Assembly: GCA_030523195.1 (NCBI GenBank)
Contig: JAUNJC010000005.1
Location: 1 to 42,389, forward strand
Length of the DNA stretch: 42,389 nucleotides
From: Oscillospiraceae bacterium
GTDB taxonomy: Bacteria; Bacillota; Clostridia; Oscillospirales; Ruminococcaceae
Reading direction: 5' to 3'
The position numbers and the translations under genes were made by a program. The first letter of the stretch is position 1. The number at the start of each line of letters is the position of its first letter. The notes below the pieces were generated by a model. That model did not search any database, was not told the origin of the DNA, and was given only the letters and a program-made list of their open reading frames with translations. Below are positions 22,203-31,707 of this stretch, piece after piece.

Positions 22203-23953
22203 TATAGCCGCTCCTCCTTTTCAAAAAGGGCATTGACAAAGTCCTTTGCATGGAATGGCTGCAAGTCATCTATTTTTTCGCCCACACCAATTAGTTTAAC
22301 TGGGATTTGCAGCTCATTCTTAATGGAGACTACAATGCCGCCCTTTGCCGTGCCGTCCAGTTTTGTCAGTACAATACCGGTAATATCTGCCACTTCCTTA
22401 AACAGACGTGCCTGATTGACTGCATTCTGTCCGGTGGTAGCATCCAGTACCAATAGAATTTCCGTATCACAGCCAGCTGCCTTATTTTCAATAATCCGGT
22501 TGATTTTTGCAAGCTCCTGCATCAGATTTTTCTTATTATGCAACCGTCCCGCAGTGTCACAAATCAACACGTCACAATCTCTTGCCTTTGCCGCTTCGAT
22601 GGCATCATAGACCACAGCAGCAGGATCAGAACCTTCTGCATGCTTGACCAATTCCACACCAGCACGATCTGTCCAGACTTGCAGCTGATCAATGGCAGCA
22701 GCACGAAACGTATCGGCTGCGGCAACGATCACTTTTTTACCGTCTTCTTTCAACTGATGACACAACTTCCCAATGGTCGTAGTCTTTCCCGCACCATTTA
22801 CCCCAATGACCATAATCACAGACGGCTTGGTGTGCAGGTTCAGCAACTGGTCTTCGCCCAGCATTTCTCCGATAATTTCCTGAATCAGACCCATAATTTG
22901 TTTTGGGTCAGTAATGCCACGTTCCTTCACCCGTTTCCGCAGCTGCTCACAAATTTCAATGGAAGTTTCTGTCCCCATATCCCCCATAATCATGGTTTCT
23001 TCCAACTGGTCAAACAGATCTTCATCAATCTTGGTGAAAGCATTCAAAACAAGCTGCATCTTTGCAATCACGGAATCCTTGGTTTTCCGCAAACCGTCCC
23101 GAATTTTTTCAAATAACCCTTTTTTCTTCTTTTCTGGTTCTTCTTGTCGTTCTGATACCAACGCTTCCTCTTCTGATTTCTCTGGCTGGGTTTCCGCTTC
23201 ACCATCCGCAGTTTCCTGTTCCTGCTTTTTCGCTGATTCTGATGATTCTTGTACTAGTTCCTGTATTGGTTCTTCCGGCTCAGTTGCCGCTTCACCATCC
23301 ACAGTTTCCTGTTCCTGCTTTTTCTCTGGTTCTGATGATTCTTGTACCAGTTCCTGTATTGGTTCTTCCGGCTCGGTTTCCGCTTCACCATCCGCAGTTT
23401 CCTGTTCCTGCTTTTTCTCTGGTTCTGATGATTCTTGCGCCAGTTCCTGTATTGGTTCTTCCAGCTCAGTTACCGCTTCGCCATCCGCAGTTTCCCGTTC
23501 CGGCTGCTCCGATTGCAACGGTTCTTCTGTCTGTTCCTGTACCGATTCTTCCGGCTCAGATTCATCTTCTACATCCTCTGTTTCGTCCGATTCCAGTTTT
23601 TCTTTTACATTTTTCGTCTCTACGAATGCTTCATCCGCTTCTGTTTCATCTTCCTCGTCCTCTTCCGACAGCAATTCTTCCTGTGCAGCTTTCGCCGCCA
23701 AAGCAGCTGCTTCCGCCTGTTCTTCTGCGACCTCTGCTTCTGCCTGTTTTCGCCATTTTTCCGTTTCTGCCTGCCGTGCAGCTTCTCGCTCCGCTAACAA
23801 CTTTGCAGCAATGTCTTCCTCTGCATTTAATTCAGATTCCGGCGGTACAATTACCGCATCCCGTTCCGATTCTTCCGCCTGCTTCCGCTTTTTCCAGCCA
23901 AAAAGGCCTTTCTTTTCCTTCTCTTTGTCTTTCTTTTTTCCGAATAAACCCAT
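22202..23953 (-). CDS. ftsY: Signal recognition particle receptor FtsY with long acidic repeat region
   Basis: 583 residues. The C-terminal NG GTPase (about 275-583) has P-loop GVNGAGKTT at 384, DTFRAAAIDQL, DTAGRLHNKKNLMQEL and TKLDGTAKGG. It receives SRP-ribosome complexes at the membrane. The N-terminal ~270 residues are basic at first (MGLFGKKKDKEKEKKGLFGWKKRK, plausibly membrane binding) and then strongly acidic, with 31-residue repeats. The ATG at 23953 is chosen since GGA lies 8 bases upstream and the family starts MGLF. It follows smc, the usual smc-ftsY order. Confidence 0.96.
   Translation of the reverse strand: MGLFGKKKDKEKEKKGLFGWKKRKQAEESERDAVIVPPESELNAEEDIAAKLLAEREAARQAETEKWRKQAEAEVAEEQAEAAALAAKAAQEELLSEEDEEDETEADEAFVETKNVKEKLESDETEDVEDESEPEESVQEQTEEPLQSEQPERETADGEAVTELEEPIQELAQESSEPEKKQEQETADGEAETEPEEPIQELVQESSEPEKKQEQETVDGEAATEPEEPIQELVQESSESAKKQEQETADGEAETQPEKSEEEALVSERQEEPEKKKKGLFEKIRDGLRKTKDSVIAKMQLVLNAFTKIDEDLFDQLEETMIMGDMGTETSIEICEQLRKRVKERGITDPKQIMGLIQEIIGEMLGEDQLLNLHTKPSVIMVIGVNGAGKTTTIGKLCHQLKEDGKKVIVAAADTFRAAAIDQLQVWTDRAGVELVKHAEGSDPAAVVYDAIEAAKARDCDVLICDTAGRLHNKKNLMQELAKINRIIENKAAGCDTEILLVLDATTGQNAVNQARLFKEVADITGIVLTKLDGTAKGGIVVSIKNELQIPVKLIGVGEKIDDLQPFHAKDFVNALFEKEERL
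23190..23500 (-). repeat. 93-bp tandem repeats within ftsY
   Basis: Three full units and a partial one with exact 93-bp spacing (markers at 23201, 23294, 23387 and 23480), encoding a 31-residue Glu/Gln-rich unit around EEPIQELVQESSEPEKKQEQ. Since 93 is a multiple of 3, copy-number changes keep the frame. Confidence 0.9.
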
Positions 23954-24031
23954 ATTCAACATCCTTTCTCACTTGATTTTGACGGTTTATTGTTGTGATA
24001 AAAATGTTCTAATGACACATTTTTGTTATCC

Positions 24032-27000
24032 TCATGCCAGTTCTTCTGAATTCTCGCTGATTTGTTCCATATGCAGCAAGCGAGAAATGCCGTCCTCCTG
24101 CATGGTTACCCCATACAAAGCATCTGCTGCCTCCATTGCCATTCTTCGATGTGTAATCAAAATAAACTGTGTTGTCTCTCGAAACTGCTGCAAATACTGC
24201 ACATACCGCCGCACATTGCCCTCATCCAGTGCCGCATCAATCTCATCCATAATACAGAACGGGGTCGGGCGCTGCCGCAAAATGGCAAAATAAATCGCAA
24301 TGGCGACAAATGACTGTTCGCCGCCAGAGAGGGCAATCAAATTTTTAATCACCTTTCCGGGCGGTGCCACTCGAATTTCAATGCCGGAATGCAGTACATC
24401 CTCTGGATCCGACAATTCCAAAGCCGCTTCCCCACCGTCAAATAATTCCCGAAAAATTTCCTGAAATGCCTGATTGATGCCCACAAATCGCTCTGTAAAA
24501 ATCCGCTGCATCTCAGCAGTTAAACGAATAATCAAAGCTTCCAATTCTTGTTTTGCTTCAATCGCATCTTTCAGTTGGGCAGACAAAAACTGCCATTGTT
24601 CCGAAACCTGTTGATACTCCTCAATGGCAGAGACATTCACATTGCCCAATGCGCGAATCTGCCGCCGCAAAGACTCCAGCTGTTGTTTCGCCAGCACAGT
24701 GTCCCGAATGGGTTCTGCCAGCTGTCCCGCTTCGGAAAGCGTAACGTCATACTGTTCTCGCATTTGCTGAATAATCCGATCTCGCTGCTGTTCCAGTTCA
24801 TGCTGTTTTGTCTCCAACTGTGTGACCGATGCCGCCGCCCGTTCCTTCGCAGCACTGTATTCCCGAATGCCATCCTGCCGCTGCCGAATCTGCTGTTCCT
24901 GCTCAGTATGCACTCGCTGCAATTTTGTAATCCGTTCTCTGTCCGCTGTCATCTGCTGCTTGCAGTCTGCAAGACTCGTTTGCAGCGTCTTTTCCTGCTG
25001 CTGCAAACGGGTTCGTTGTTGTTCACAGGCGATTTTCTCCTCTTTTAACCGCTGCTTCTGTACCCGACAGTGGTTCATTCTTGCCTGTTGTTCCGTTTGA
25101 TTCTGCTGTCTGCTGACAATTTCCTGTTCCAGTTTTGCTGCTGCAATCTGTTTTTCCGTCAGCATTTGTAATATTTTTGCCTGCTCTGCTGCAACCGTTT
25201 CCTGTTCCAGTTTTGCCTGCTGCTGCATCGTCTGTGCTTCTGCCAGATCTATTTGTGCCTGCTCCCATGCTGCCTTTGCTGTGCCATGCTGCTGCTGTAA
25301 AGCGGCAATCTGTTCCGTCAATGCTTTTCGCTGCTGCTGCTGTTCCAACAATTGTGTTTGCAACTGGGATAATTGTTTCTTTGCCGCTTCTGCAGCAGCG
25401 GCTGCCAGCAGCTGTTCGGCATGTTTGGTATGCAATTGATTTTGCAGCTGCTGCAAGTGTTCCGTCTTCCGGCTGCAATCCGCTTTCTGCTGTTCCCATT
25501 GTACGGTATCCTGCCGCACCTGCTCCTGTAGGGTATGCCGCTTTCGCTGCAATTCCAGCAGTTCCCGTTTTCGAGTCAGCATACCGCCTCGCTTTTGGGC
25601 AGAACCGCCAGTAAACGAACCGCCGGCATGGATGACCTGTCCATCCAGCGTTACAATCCGAAACCGATACCCATACCGCTTTGCCAATTCTGTCGCACTG
25701 TCCAAATGTTCTGCAATGAGAATCCGTCCCAAAAGGGCGTGAATAACATTGGTAAATTTGGCATCATACCGTACTAGATTGCTTGCAAGGTCAATAACAG
25801 CATCTTCTTGCAATACCGCCTGTTCCGAAAGCAGCTGCCCTCTCACAGAGGTCAACGGCAGAAACGTCGCCCGTCCGGCTCGCTTTGCTGCCAAATAGCG
25901 AATCCAATCCTTTGCCGCCGCTTCGTCCTCCACCACCAAATTCTGCATGGCTCCGCCAAGTGCGGTTTCTATCGCCAAACTGTAACGGGACTCTGTTGTA
26001 ATAATCTGCGAAACCGTACCATAAACGCCATGCGGTTTGCCGTTTTCTGCCTGTAACACTGCCTTGACACTGCCGGAATAACCCTCCATGTTGTGTTCCA
26101 TCTCCAGCAACAACTGATACCGCTGCTGTACCGTTTGCAGCTGCATCTTTCGCTGTGTCTGTTGTGTCTGCATTTGTTCTAAAAGAGACTGTGCAGCTGT
26201 TTGCTGTATTTGTGCTTCCTCCAACGCCACACGCACCGCTGCTTCCGCTTTTGCAGCTGCTTTTGCATCCGTTTCCGTCTGCTTGGCATGCTCTGCCGCA
26301 GCCTGTTGCTGCTGCTGCAATGCTGCCGATTGGGCAGCCTGCGAAACCGTCTGTGCCTGTAGCGTCTCCATCTGTGCCGCAAATGCCTCTGTTTTTGCAA
26401 ACCAAGTATTTTGTCTGCCATATCCCTCTTGCAGCGTTTGTTCTGCCGTTTGCAAAGCGGCTGCAACCGCTTTCATTTTAGCATGCAGGGCATCACGCAA
26501 GACCGCCTGTTCCTGACATGCTGCCGCCGCTGCGATTTGCTGCTGCTGCAAGGTTGCCAGTTCCGTTTTCTGTGTTTGCAGTTGCTGAACAATCTCCTGC
26601 TCCGTCTGTTCTGCATCCGTTCGCTGCTGTACCAATTGCGTCAAACGCTGCACATTGTGCTGCTGTTCATTGGCACAAACGGCAAGATCTGCCTGCATTT
26701 TTGAAGCCGTTTCTTCTCCTGTTTGCACCTGTTCCCGCAAATTCTGAATTTGCATCGTAGTTCGCTGCATCTGTCGATACTGTTCCTGCAAAGTGGCATC
26801 TGCCTGCTCTAAATCCACTATCGCATTTTGATAAGCAGCCCTTGCCTGCAAAAGCGTATCTTTTAATGCCGTCTTTTCCTGTTCCAAATGCTGTAGCTGC
26901 TGCACCCAAATGGAGACTTCTAAATTCTTCTGCTGCTCTGCTAATTTGAGGAATTGTTTTGCGGTTTCCGCCTGCCGCCGCAGCGGCTCTACTCTCCCCT

Positions 27001-27598
27001 CTAATGTTGCAGCAATATCCTGTAATCGAACCAAATTCTCTTGTGCTGCCTGTAAGTTGCGTTCTGCCTCTTCCCGTTTATAACGAAATTTAGAAACGCC
27101 TGTTGCCTCCTCGAATAGTTCCCGCCGGTCGGTACTTCTGGCACTGACAATCTCTGCAATGCGCCCCTGTCCAATAATCGCATAGCCGTCCCGACCCATG
27201 CCGGTATCCATCAATAACTCCTGCACATCTTTCAGCCGCACAGCTTTCCCATTGATTTGATAAACACTCTCCCCGCTGCGGTAGAGTTTTCTGGTAATTG
27301 CCACGATTTCGCCGTATGCCTCACCGAACATGCCAGTATGATTGTCCAGCTGAATCGTCACCGCCGCAAACCCTGCGGGTCTTCGCTGCTTCGTACCGGA
27401 AAAGATGACGTCTTCCATCCGATTGCCACGCAGCAGTTTTGTGGATTGTTCCCCTAATACCCAGCGAATCGCATCTCCAATGTTACTCTTTCCGCTGCCA
27501 TTGGGGCCAACCACTGCTGTCAAGCCCTGTTCAAATTCCAACTTAACTCGATCTGGAAAGGACTTAAAGCCTTGCAGTTCCAGCGATTTGAAAAACAT
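24032..27598 (-). CDS. smc: Chromosome segregation ATPase SMC
   Basis: 1188 residues, full SMC length. Walker A GPNGSGKSN is at 31-39, coiled coil about 170-500, a hinge about 510-670 (GYSGSVKAVLQAENG, GYRFRIVTLDGQVIHAGGSFTGG), a second coiled coil about 680-1020, the signature LSGGEQ at 1090 and Walker B FCIMDEIDAALDE at about 1114. It compacts and organises the chromosome with ScpAB. The coils are very rich in Gln, and CAG/CTG triplets are abundant in the DNA. The start overlaps the radical SAM gene by 35 bp, with GAGAGGA just upstream; ftsY follows. Confidence 0.98.
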   Translation of the reverse strand: MFFKSLELQGFKSFPDRVKLEFEQGLTAVVGPNGSGKSNIGDAIRWVLGEQSTKLLRGNRMEDVIFSGTKQRRPAGFAAVTIQLDNHTGMFGEAYGEIVAITRKLYRSGESVYQINGKAVRLKDVQELLMDTGMGRDGYAIIGQGRIAEIVSARSTDRRELFEEATGVSKFRYKREEAERNLQAAQENLVRLQDIAATLEGRVEPLRRQAETAKQFLKLAEQQKNLEVSIWVQQLQHLEQEKTALKDTLLQARAAYQNAIVDLEQADATLQEQYRQMQRTTMQIQNLREQVQTGEETASKMQADLAVCANEQQHNVQRLTQLVQQRTDAEQTEQEIVQQLQTQKTELATLQQQQIAAAAACQEQAVLRDALHAKMKAVAAALQTAEQTLQEGYGRQNTWFAKTEAFAAQMETLQAQTVSQAAQSAALQQQQQAAAEHAKQTETDAKAAAKAEAAVRVALEEAQIQQTAAQSLLEQMQTQQTQRKMQLQTVQQRYQLLLEMEHNMEGYSGSVKAVLQAENGKPHGVYGTVSQIITTESRYSLAIETALGGAMQNLVVEDEAAAKDWIRYLAAKRAGRATFLPLTSVRGQLLSEQAVLQEDAVIDLASNLVRYDAKFTNVIHALLGRILIAEHLDSATELAKRYGYRFRIVTLDGQVIHAGGSFTGGSAQKRGGMLTRKRELLELQRKRHTLQEQVRQDTVQWEQQKADCSRKTEHLQQLQNQLHTKHAEQLLAAAAAEAAKKQLSQLQTQLLEQQQQRKALTEQIAALQQQHGTAKAAWEQAQIDLAEAQTMQQQAKLEQETVAAEQAKILQMLTEKQIAAAKLEQEIVSRQQNQTEQQARMNHCRVQKQRLKEEKIACEQQRTRLQQQEKTLQTSLADCKQQMTADRERITKLQRVHTEQEQQIRQRQDGIREYSAAKERAAASVTQLETKQHELEQQRDRIIQQMREQYDVTLSEAGQLAEPIRDTVLAKQQLESLRRQIRALGNVNVSAIEEYQQVSEQWQFLSAQLKDAIEAKQELEALIIRLTAEMQRIFTERFVGINQAFQEIFRELFDGGEAALELSDPEDVLHSGIEIRVAPPGKVIKNLIALSGGEQSFVAIAIYFAILRQRPTPFCIMDEIDAALDEGNVRRYVQYLQQFRETTQFILITHRRMAMEAADALYGVTMQEDGISRLLHMEQISENSEELA

Positions 27599-28604
27599 CG
27601 TATCCGTCCTCTCCGATTTGCAGCCATCCTGCCGGAAGGGCTGCTGTCTCTGTAATCCGCAGCTTCACGCCGTTCTCCTGACAGGCAGAACGGTTGCTGC
27701 CGTGATGTCCGGCAACCCGACTGCTCCAGCCGGCTGCCGTCTGTACTGTGAGTGTCGTTTCCGCCGGATGCTGACGGATGTGCTGCTGCAAGCAGCGAAG
27801 ACACAGCTGAGATTCCACCAGTTCCCGAAATGCCGGATGATAAAAACCAGCAACCACTTCCGATGACAATGTTTCTTCTGCATGCAGCCCACAGCGGATC
27901 ACCTTGACACCATCAGCATGACAAAGACAAAGGGCATCTGCGCAAAAATGCAATACATCTTCCATGGAATAGAGAGAAAAGCTGCCGTCCTGCACCCGTT
28001 TTTCCAGTTCTGTTCCAGACAGCACCGCCAACGGATAAATCCGCAATGTCTCTGGATGCAATGCCAGCAGTTCCCGCAGCGTAGCATATTCCTGCTCGAT
28101 GGTACTGCTATACAGCCCCACCATCATTTGTAATCCCAGTGAAAAGTTAGCATTAGCAATCAATTTTGCAGCAGTGCGAACTGCCTGTGCGGTGTGTCCT
28201 CTCCGATTTTGCTGCAAAACAGTATCCGCCATACTCTGTGCCCCCAGTTCAATGGCAGTCACATGATATGATTGCAGCCGCTGCAAAATTGCCGGTGTGA
28301 TACAATCTGGACGAGTGGAAATCCGAATGCCGGAAACACTGCCGTTTTGTACAAAGGGCTGTACCGCTTCTAAAAGTACATTTTGCTGTGCTTCCGGAAT
28401 GGCAGTAAAACTGCCGCCAAAAAATGCAATTTCCAATGTTTTCGGTCTGCGTGGATGATTAACTGCCTTTTGGCAGATCTCCTGTATCTGTGCAAGATTG
28501 GGAATCCGCTGTGCAGCACTGATTTTCCGCTGATCGCAAAAACTGCACTGATGCGGACAACCGGCATGCGGTACAAAAATGGCAATGTTGCCCTTACTTT
28601 TCAT
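27564..28604 (-). CDS. Elongator-3-like radical SAM protein
   Basis: 346 residues. The SAM cluster motif is Cys16-X3-Cys20-X2-Cys23 (GCPHQCSFCDQRK), followed by EIAFFGGSFTAIP and IRISTRPDCI, as in the Elp3/YhcC-like radical SAM family. A C-terminal acetyltransferase domain of true Elp3 is not evident. It overlaps rnc by 11 bp and smc by 35 bp. An rnc-radical SAM-smc order recurs in Clostridia. The reaction is unknown; a tRNA or other RNA substrate is a reasonable guess from the family. Confidence 0.85.
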   Translation of the reverse strand: MKSKGNIAIFVPHAGCPHQCSFCDQRKISAAQRIPNLAQIQEICQKAVNHPRRPKTLEIAFFGGSFTAIPEAQQNVLLEAVQPFVQNGSVSGIRISTRPDCITPAILQRLQSYHVTAIELGAQSMADTVLQQNRRGHTAQAVRTAAKLIANANFSLGLQMMVGLYSSTIEQEYATLRELLALHPETLRIYPLAVLSGTELEKRVQDGSFSLYSMEDVLHFCADALCLCHADGVKVIRCGLHAEETLSSEVVAGFYHPAFRELVESQLCLRCLQQHIRQHPAETTLTVQTAAGWSSRVAGHHGSNRSACQENGVKLRITETAALPAGWLQIGEDGYDVFQIAGTARL

Positions 28605-29289
28605 AGCCCATCAGCCGCAAGGCTTCTTTGGCCGCCATTTGTTCTGCTGCCTTCTTGCTTCTGCCGGTTCCAACGCCGATAACATTCGAATTCAGGCACA
28701 CTTCCACCTGAAATGCCTTTGCATGATCCGGCCCGCTTTCCGATACCAGCACATATTCCACCTTCTCCTCCGGATTCTTCTGAATAACTTCCTGCAAGGC
28801 AGTTTTATAGTCCCGAAATCCAAGAGATTCCCGCTGTTCCAGATTCTTAGGAATAAACCGCATGATGTGCCGTTCTGCAGCATCCATACCGCCATCCAGA
28901 TAGATCGCAGCGATGACCGCTTCAAATGCATCTGCCAAAATAGAAGAGCGAGTTCTTCCGCCAGTGTGTTCTTCTCCCTTGCCCAGCAGCAAATAATCTC
29001 CCAGATGAATTTCCTGTGCAAATACATGCAGTGCCTTTTCACAAACCAGAGAAGCACGCAGCTTGGTCAGTTCTCCCTCTGGCAGCTCCGGAAACTGGTG
29101 AAAGAGATAGGAGGATACCACAATGGAAAGGACACTATCCCCTAAAAACTCCAGCCGTTCATTGCTGCAACGACACTTCTTTTTTTCATTTGCATAGGAA
29201 GAGTGCGACAACGCCTCTACCAGCAAATGTCGATTCTTAAAATGATAGCGAATCTGTGTTTCAAACTGTTCTAGATGCAACAGTTCCAT
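28594..29289 (-). CDS. rnc: Ribonuclease III
   Basis: 231 residues: catalytic domain with the signature NERLEFLGDSVLSIVV and second acidic site around DAFEAVIAAIYLDGG, then a double-stranded RNA binding domain (about 160-231, ending GRSKKAAEQMAAKEALRLMG). It cleaves dsRNA in rRNA processing. ATG at 29289 is preferred; a TTG four codons upstream lies on top of the AAAGGA site. Confidence 0.97.
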   Translation of the reverse strand: MELLHLEQFETQIRYHFKNRHLLVEALSHSSYANEKKKCRCSNERLEFLGDSVLSIVVSSYLFHQFPELPEGELTKLRASLVCEKALHVFAQEIHLGDYLLLGKGEEHTGGRTRSSILADAFEAVIAAIYLDGGMDAAERHIMRFIPKNLEQRESLGFRDYKTALQEVIQKNPEEKVEYVLVSESGPDHAKAFQVEVCLNSNVIGVGTGRSKKAAEQMAAKEALRLMGYEK

Positions 29290-29359
29290 ATATTCACCCA
29301 ATCCTTTCTATTTTTGTTTTACAGCCATCTCCGACAAGCCAAAAAAGACTGTAATGATG

Positions 29360-30364
29360 TTACGCTTTTCCAGCCTTCTCCTGCTGCATAAACTGTGTCA
29401 TGGCAGCAATCATATCACCTGCCACGCAGTCCCTTGCCTGTCGAATCGCATTGAAAAATGCAGTGGCATCCGAACTGCCATGTGCTTTTACCACTGGTTT
29501 CTGTACGCCGAGCATCATCGCTCCCCCGACAGCCTTATAATCCATCTTTTTCGTCAACGCTTTGATCTTTGGAAGTACCATCAAAGCTGCCAGCTTCCCA
29601 GTGGCTCCTGCAAAAATATTGTCTTTCAGCTGACTGCCTAAAAATTTACCCATTCCTTCATAGAGTTTCAACGCAATATTGCCTGTAAATCCATCTGCAA
29701 CCACCACGTCCGCCGCTCCAAACGGCAGTTCTCTGGCCTCCACATTGCCGCAAAAATGAATGGGAGCCTGCTCTAAAAGTTGGTATGTCTCCAATTCCAA
29801 TTCTCTTCCTTTGGTTTCTTCTGCTCCCACATTCAACAATTTTACTTTCGGTCGTGCAATGCCCATCACCCGTTCCATATAGGCATTGCCCATCAGGGCA
29901 AATTGCACCAACATTTCCGGACGACAGTCATTATTTGCACCAGCATCTAATAACATAAACGGTGTCGTTGCAGTCGGCAGAATCGGTGCCAATGCGGCAC
30001 GCTTTACCCCTCGTACCCGTTTGACCAAAAAGGTAGCCCCCATCAACAGGGCACCGGTACTGCCGGCAGAAACGAAAGCATCGCCATTTCCATCGTGTAA
30101 TGCCTGCATCCCCACCGCCATAGAAGTATCTGCATGTTGTTTCAACAGCGTGCTCGGCTCTTCATGAATATCAAAGACGGCAGGAGCATGCAGAATCCGT
30201 AACCCATCCAGCGAAAGCGAATGCTCTGCGGCACAATGGCGAATACGTTCTTCTGCTCCGACCAGCGTCACTGTGACACCCAGCTCTTGCACAGCACGGC
30301 TCGCACCCTTGATCACTTCTAATGGTGCTTCATCACCACCAAATGCATCTATTAAAATGTTCAT
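29360..30364 (-). CDS. plsX: Phosphate acyltransferase PlsX
   Basis: 334 residues. It converts acyl-ACP to acyl phosphate for phospholipid synthesis. MNILIDAFGGDEAPLEVIKGA, VSAGSTGALLMGATFLVKRVRG, DAGANNDCRPEMLVQFALMG and VVADGFTGNIALKLYEG are family signatures. The ATG overlaps the trmFO stop (ATGA). The acpP gene that usually lies between plsX and rnc is missing: only about 70 bp separate the two here. Confidence 0.97.
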   Translation of the reverse strand: MNILIDAFGGDEAPLEVIKGASRAVQELGVTVTLVGAEERIRHCAAEHSLSLDGLRILHAPAVFDIHEEPSTLLKQHADTSMAVGMQALHDGNGDAFVSAGSTGALLMGATFLVKRVRGVKRAALAPILPTATTPFMLLDAGANNDCRPEMLVQFALMGNAYMERVMGIARPKVKLLNVGAEETKGRELELETYQLLEQAPIHFCGNVEARELPFGAADVVVADGFTGNIALKLYEGMGKFLGSQLKDNIFAGATGKLAALMVLPKIKALTKKMDYKAVGGAMMLGVQKPVVKAHGSSDATAFFNAIRQARDCVAGDMIAAMTQFMQQEKAGKA

Positions 30365-31707
30365 AATTCTTCCCCCTTGGTTGCTTCTTTGTCCACCCGT
30401 TGTAAATAGGTCTCCAGTGCTGCCAATGCCCGATCCGCATATGCCTGATACTTTTCTTTTTTATCTCGTATCCGCTCCGGCAGCTCCGGCAGGATGCCCA
30501 TATTACAGCCCATCGGCTGAAATTGTGTAACAGTTTCATCACTGATATAGGCAGCCAATGCCCCCATCATGGTTTCTCTCGGCAGAATCAACGGCGGCTT
30601 TTCCTGTATCCGGCGAACCATATTTTTCCCTGCCAAAATACCGCTGGCAGCAGATTCGATATAGCCCTCCACACCGGTCATCTGTCCGGCAAAGAAACAA
30701 TCCGGATTGCTGCGAAGGGCATAATCTGCCCCCAACAATCTTGGACTGTCCAGAAAAGAGTTACGGTGCATCACACCATAGCGGACAAACTCTGCCTGCT
30801 CCAATCCCGGAATCAGCGAGAACACTCGTTTCTGTTCTCCAAATTTCAAGTTGGTCTGAAAACCGACCAAATTATACATCGTACCATCCTGATTCTCTCT
30901 CCGCAGCTGCACTACAGCATAGGGCCGATGTCCTGTGCGAGGATCTGTCAATCCAACCGGCTTCAGAGGGCCGAACCGCATCGTATCTTTTCCACGGGAA
31001 GCTAAAATTTCAATCGGCATACAACCTTCATAAACCCGGAAAAACTGCTTGTCACAGCCGTGCAGTTCTGCCCGTTCTGCTGAAATCAATGCTTCATAGA
31101 ATGCCTCATATTCTGCCTGATTCATGGGACAGTTGATGTAATCGGCAGTGCCTCTTCCATACCGTGCTGCAAAAAAGATCTTTTCCAGATTCAAGCTTTC
31201 ATATTTGACAATTGGTGCTGCCGCATCGAAAAACCGCAGCCGTGTTCCACAGAGCTGTTCGATTTCCTCTGCCAGTGTGCCGTCTGTCAAGGGGCCTGTT
31301 GCCACAATCACTTTTCCGTCTGGTATATGGGAAACGGTTTCTGTTTGCAGTTGAATCAGCGGATGAGAACGAATACATTCCGTCACCAGATCTGAAAAGG
31401 CATCCCGATCTACTGCCAACGCACCACCGGCAGCAACTGCCGTTTTCCTTGCACAGGGAATCAATAAAGATCCCAGCCGCTCCATCTCCGCTTTCAGCAA
31501 CCCAGCAGCGGACGACAACCGATCTGCTTTCAAGGAATTGGAACAGACCAACTCTGCCAGTCCGTTCCGATGATGTGCCGGACTGTAACGCATCGGTTTT
31601 TGTTCATACAGCGTTACCGCAATGCCGTTTTGTGCCAACTGCCATGCAGCCTCACAACCAGCCAGACCGCCGCCAATCACCGTCACTTGTTTGCATTGTT
31701 CTGTCAT
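30361..31707 (-). CDS. trmFO: Folate-dependent tRNA m5U54 methyltransferase TrmFO
   Basis: 448 residues. It uses methylenetetrahydrofolate and FADH2 to make ribothymidine at position 54 of tRNAs. The FAD motif is VTVIGGGLAGCEAAWQLA at the N-terminus. Conserved cysteines appear in LVCSNSLKADRLSSAAGLLKAEM and INCPMNQAEYEAF. C-terminal signatures include FAGQMTGVEGYIESAASGILAG. It overlaps topA and plsX by 4 bp each (ATGA), so the three are translationally coupled. Confidence 0.97.
   Translation of the reverse strand: MTEQCKQVTVIGGGLAGCEAAWQLAQNGIAVTLYEQKPMRYSPAHHRNGLAELVCSNSLKADRLSSAAGLLKAEMERLGSLLIPCARKTAVAAGGALAVDRDAFSDLVTECIRSHPLIQLQTETVSHIPDGKVIVATGPLTDGTLAEEIEQLCGTRLRFFDAAAPIVKYESLNLEKIFFAARYGRGTADYINCPMNQAEYEAFYEALISAERAELHGCDKQFFRVYEGCMPIEILASRGKDTMRFGPLKPVGLTDPRTGHRPYAVVQLRRENQDGTMYNLVGFQTNLKFGEQKRVFSLIPGLEQAEFVRYGVMHRNSFLDSPRLLGADYALRSNPDCFFAGQMTGVEGYIESAASGILAGKNMVRRIQEKPPLILPRETMMGALAAYISDETVTQFQPMGCNMGILPELPERIRDKKEKYQAYADRALAALETYLQRVDKEATKGEEL

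Noticed and set aside
23190..23500. Regularly spaced repeats that could suggest a CRISPR array
   Set aside because: The units are contiguous 93-bp coding repeats without unique spacers.
22914..24293. Plus-strand frame of 459 codons, Ser-rich
   Set aside because: It is antisense to ftsY; the Ser-rich product mirrors the Glu-rich repeats on the other strand. No ribosome binding site or promoter.
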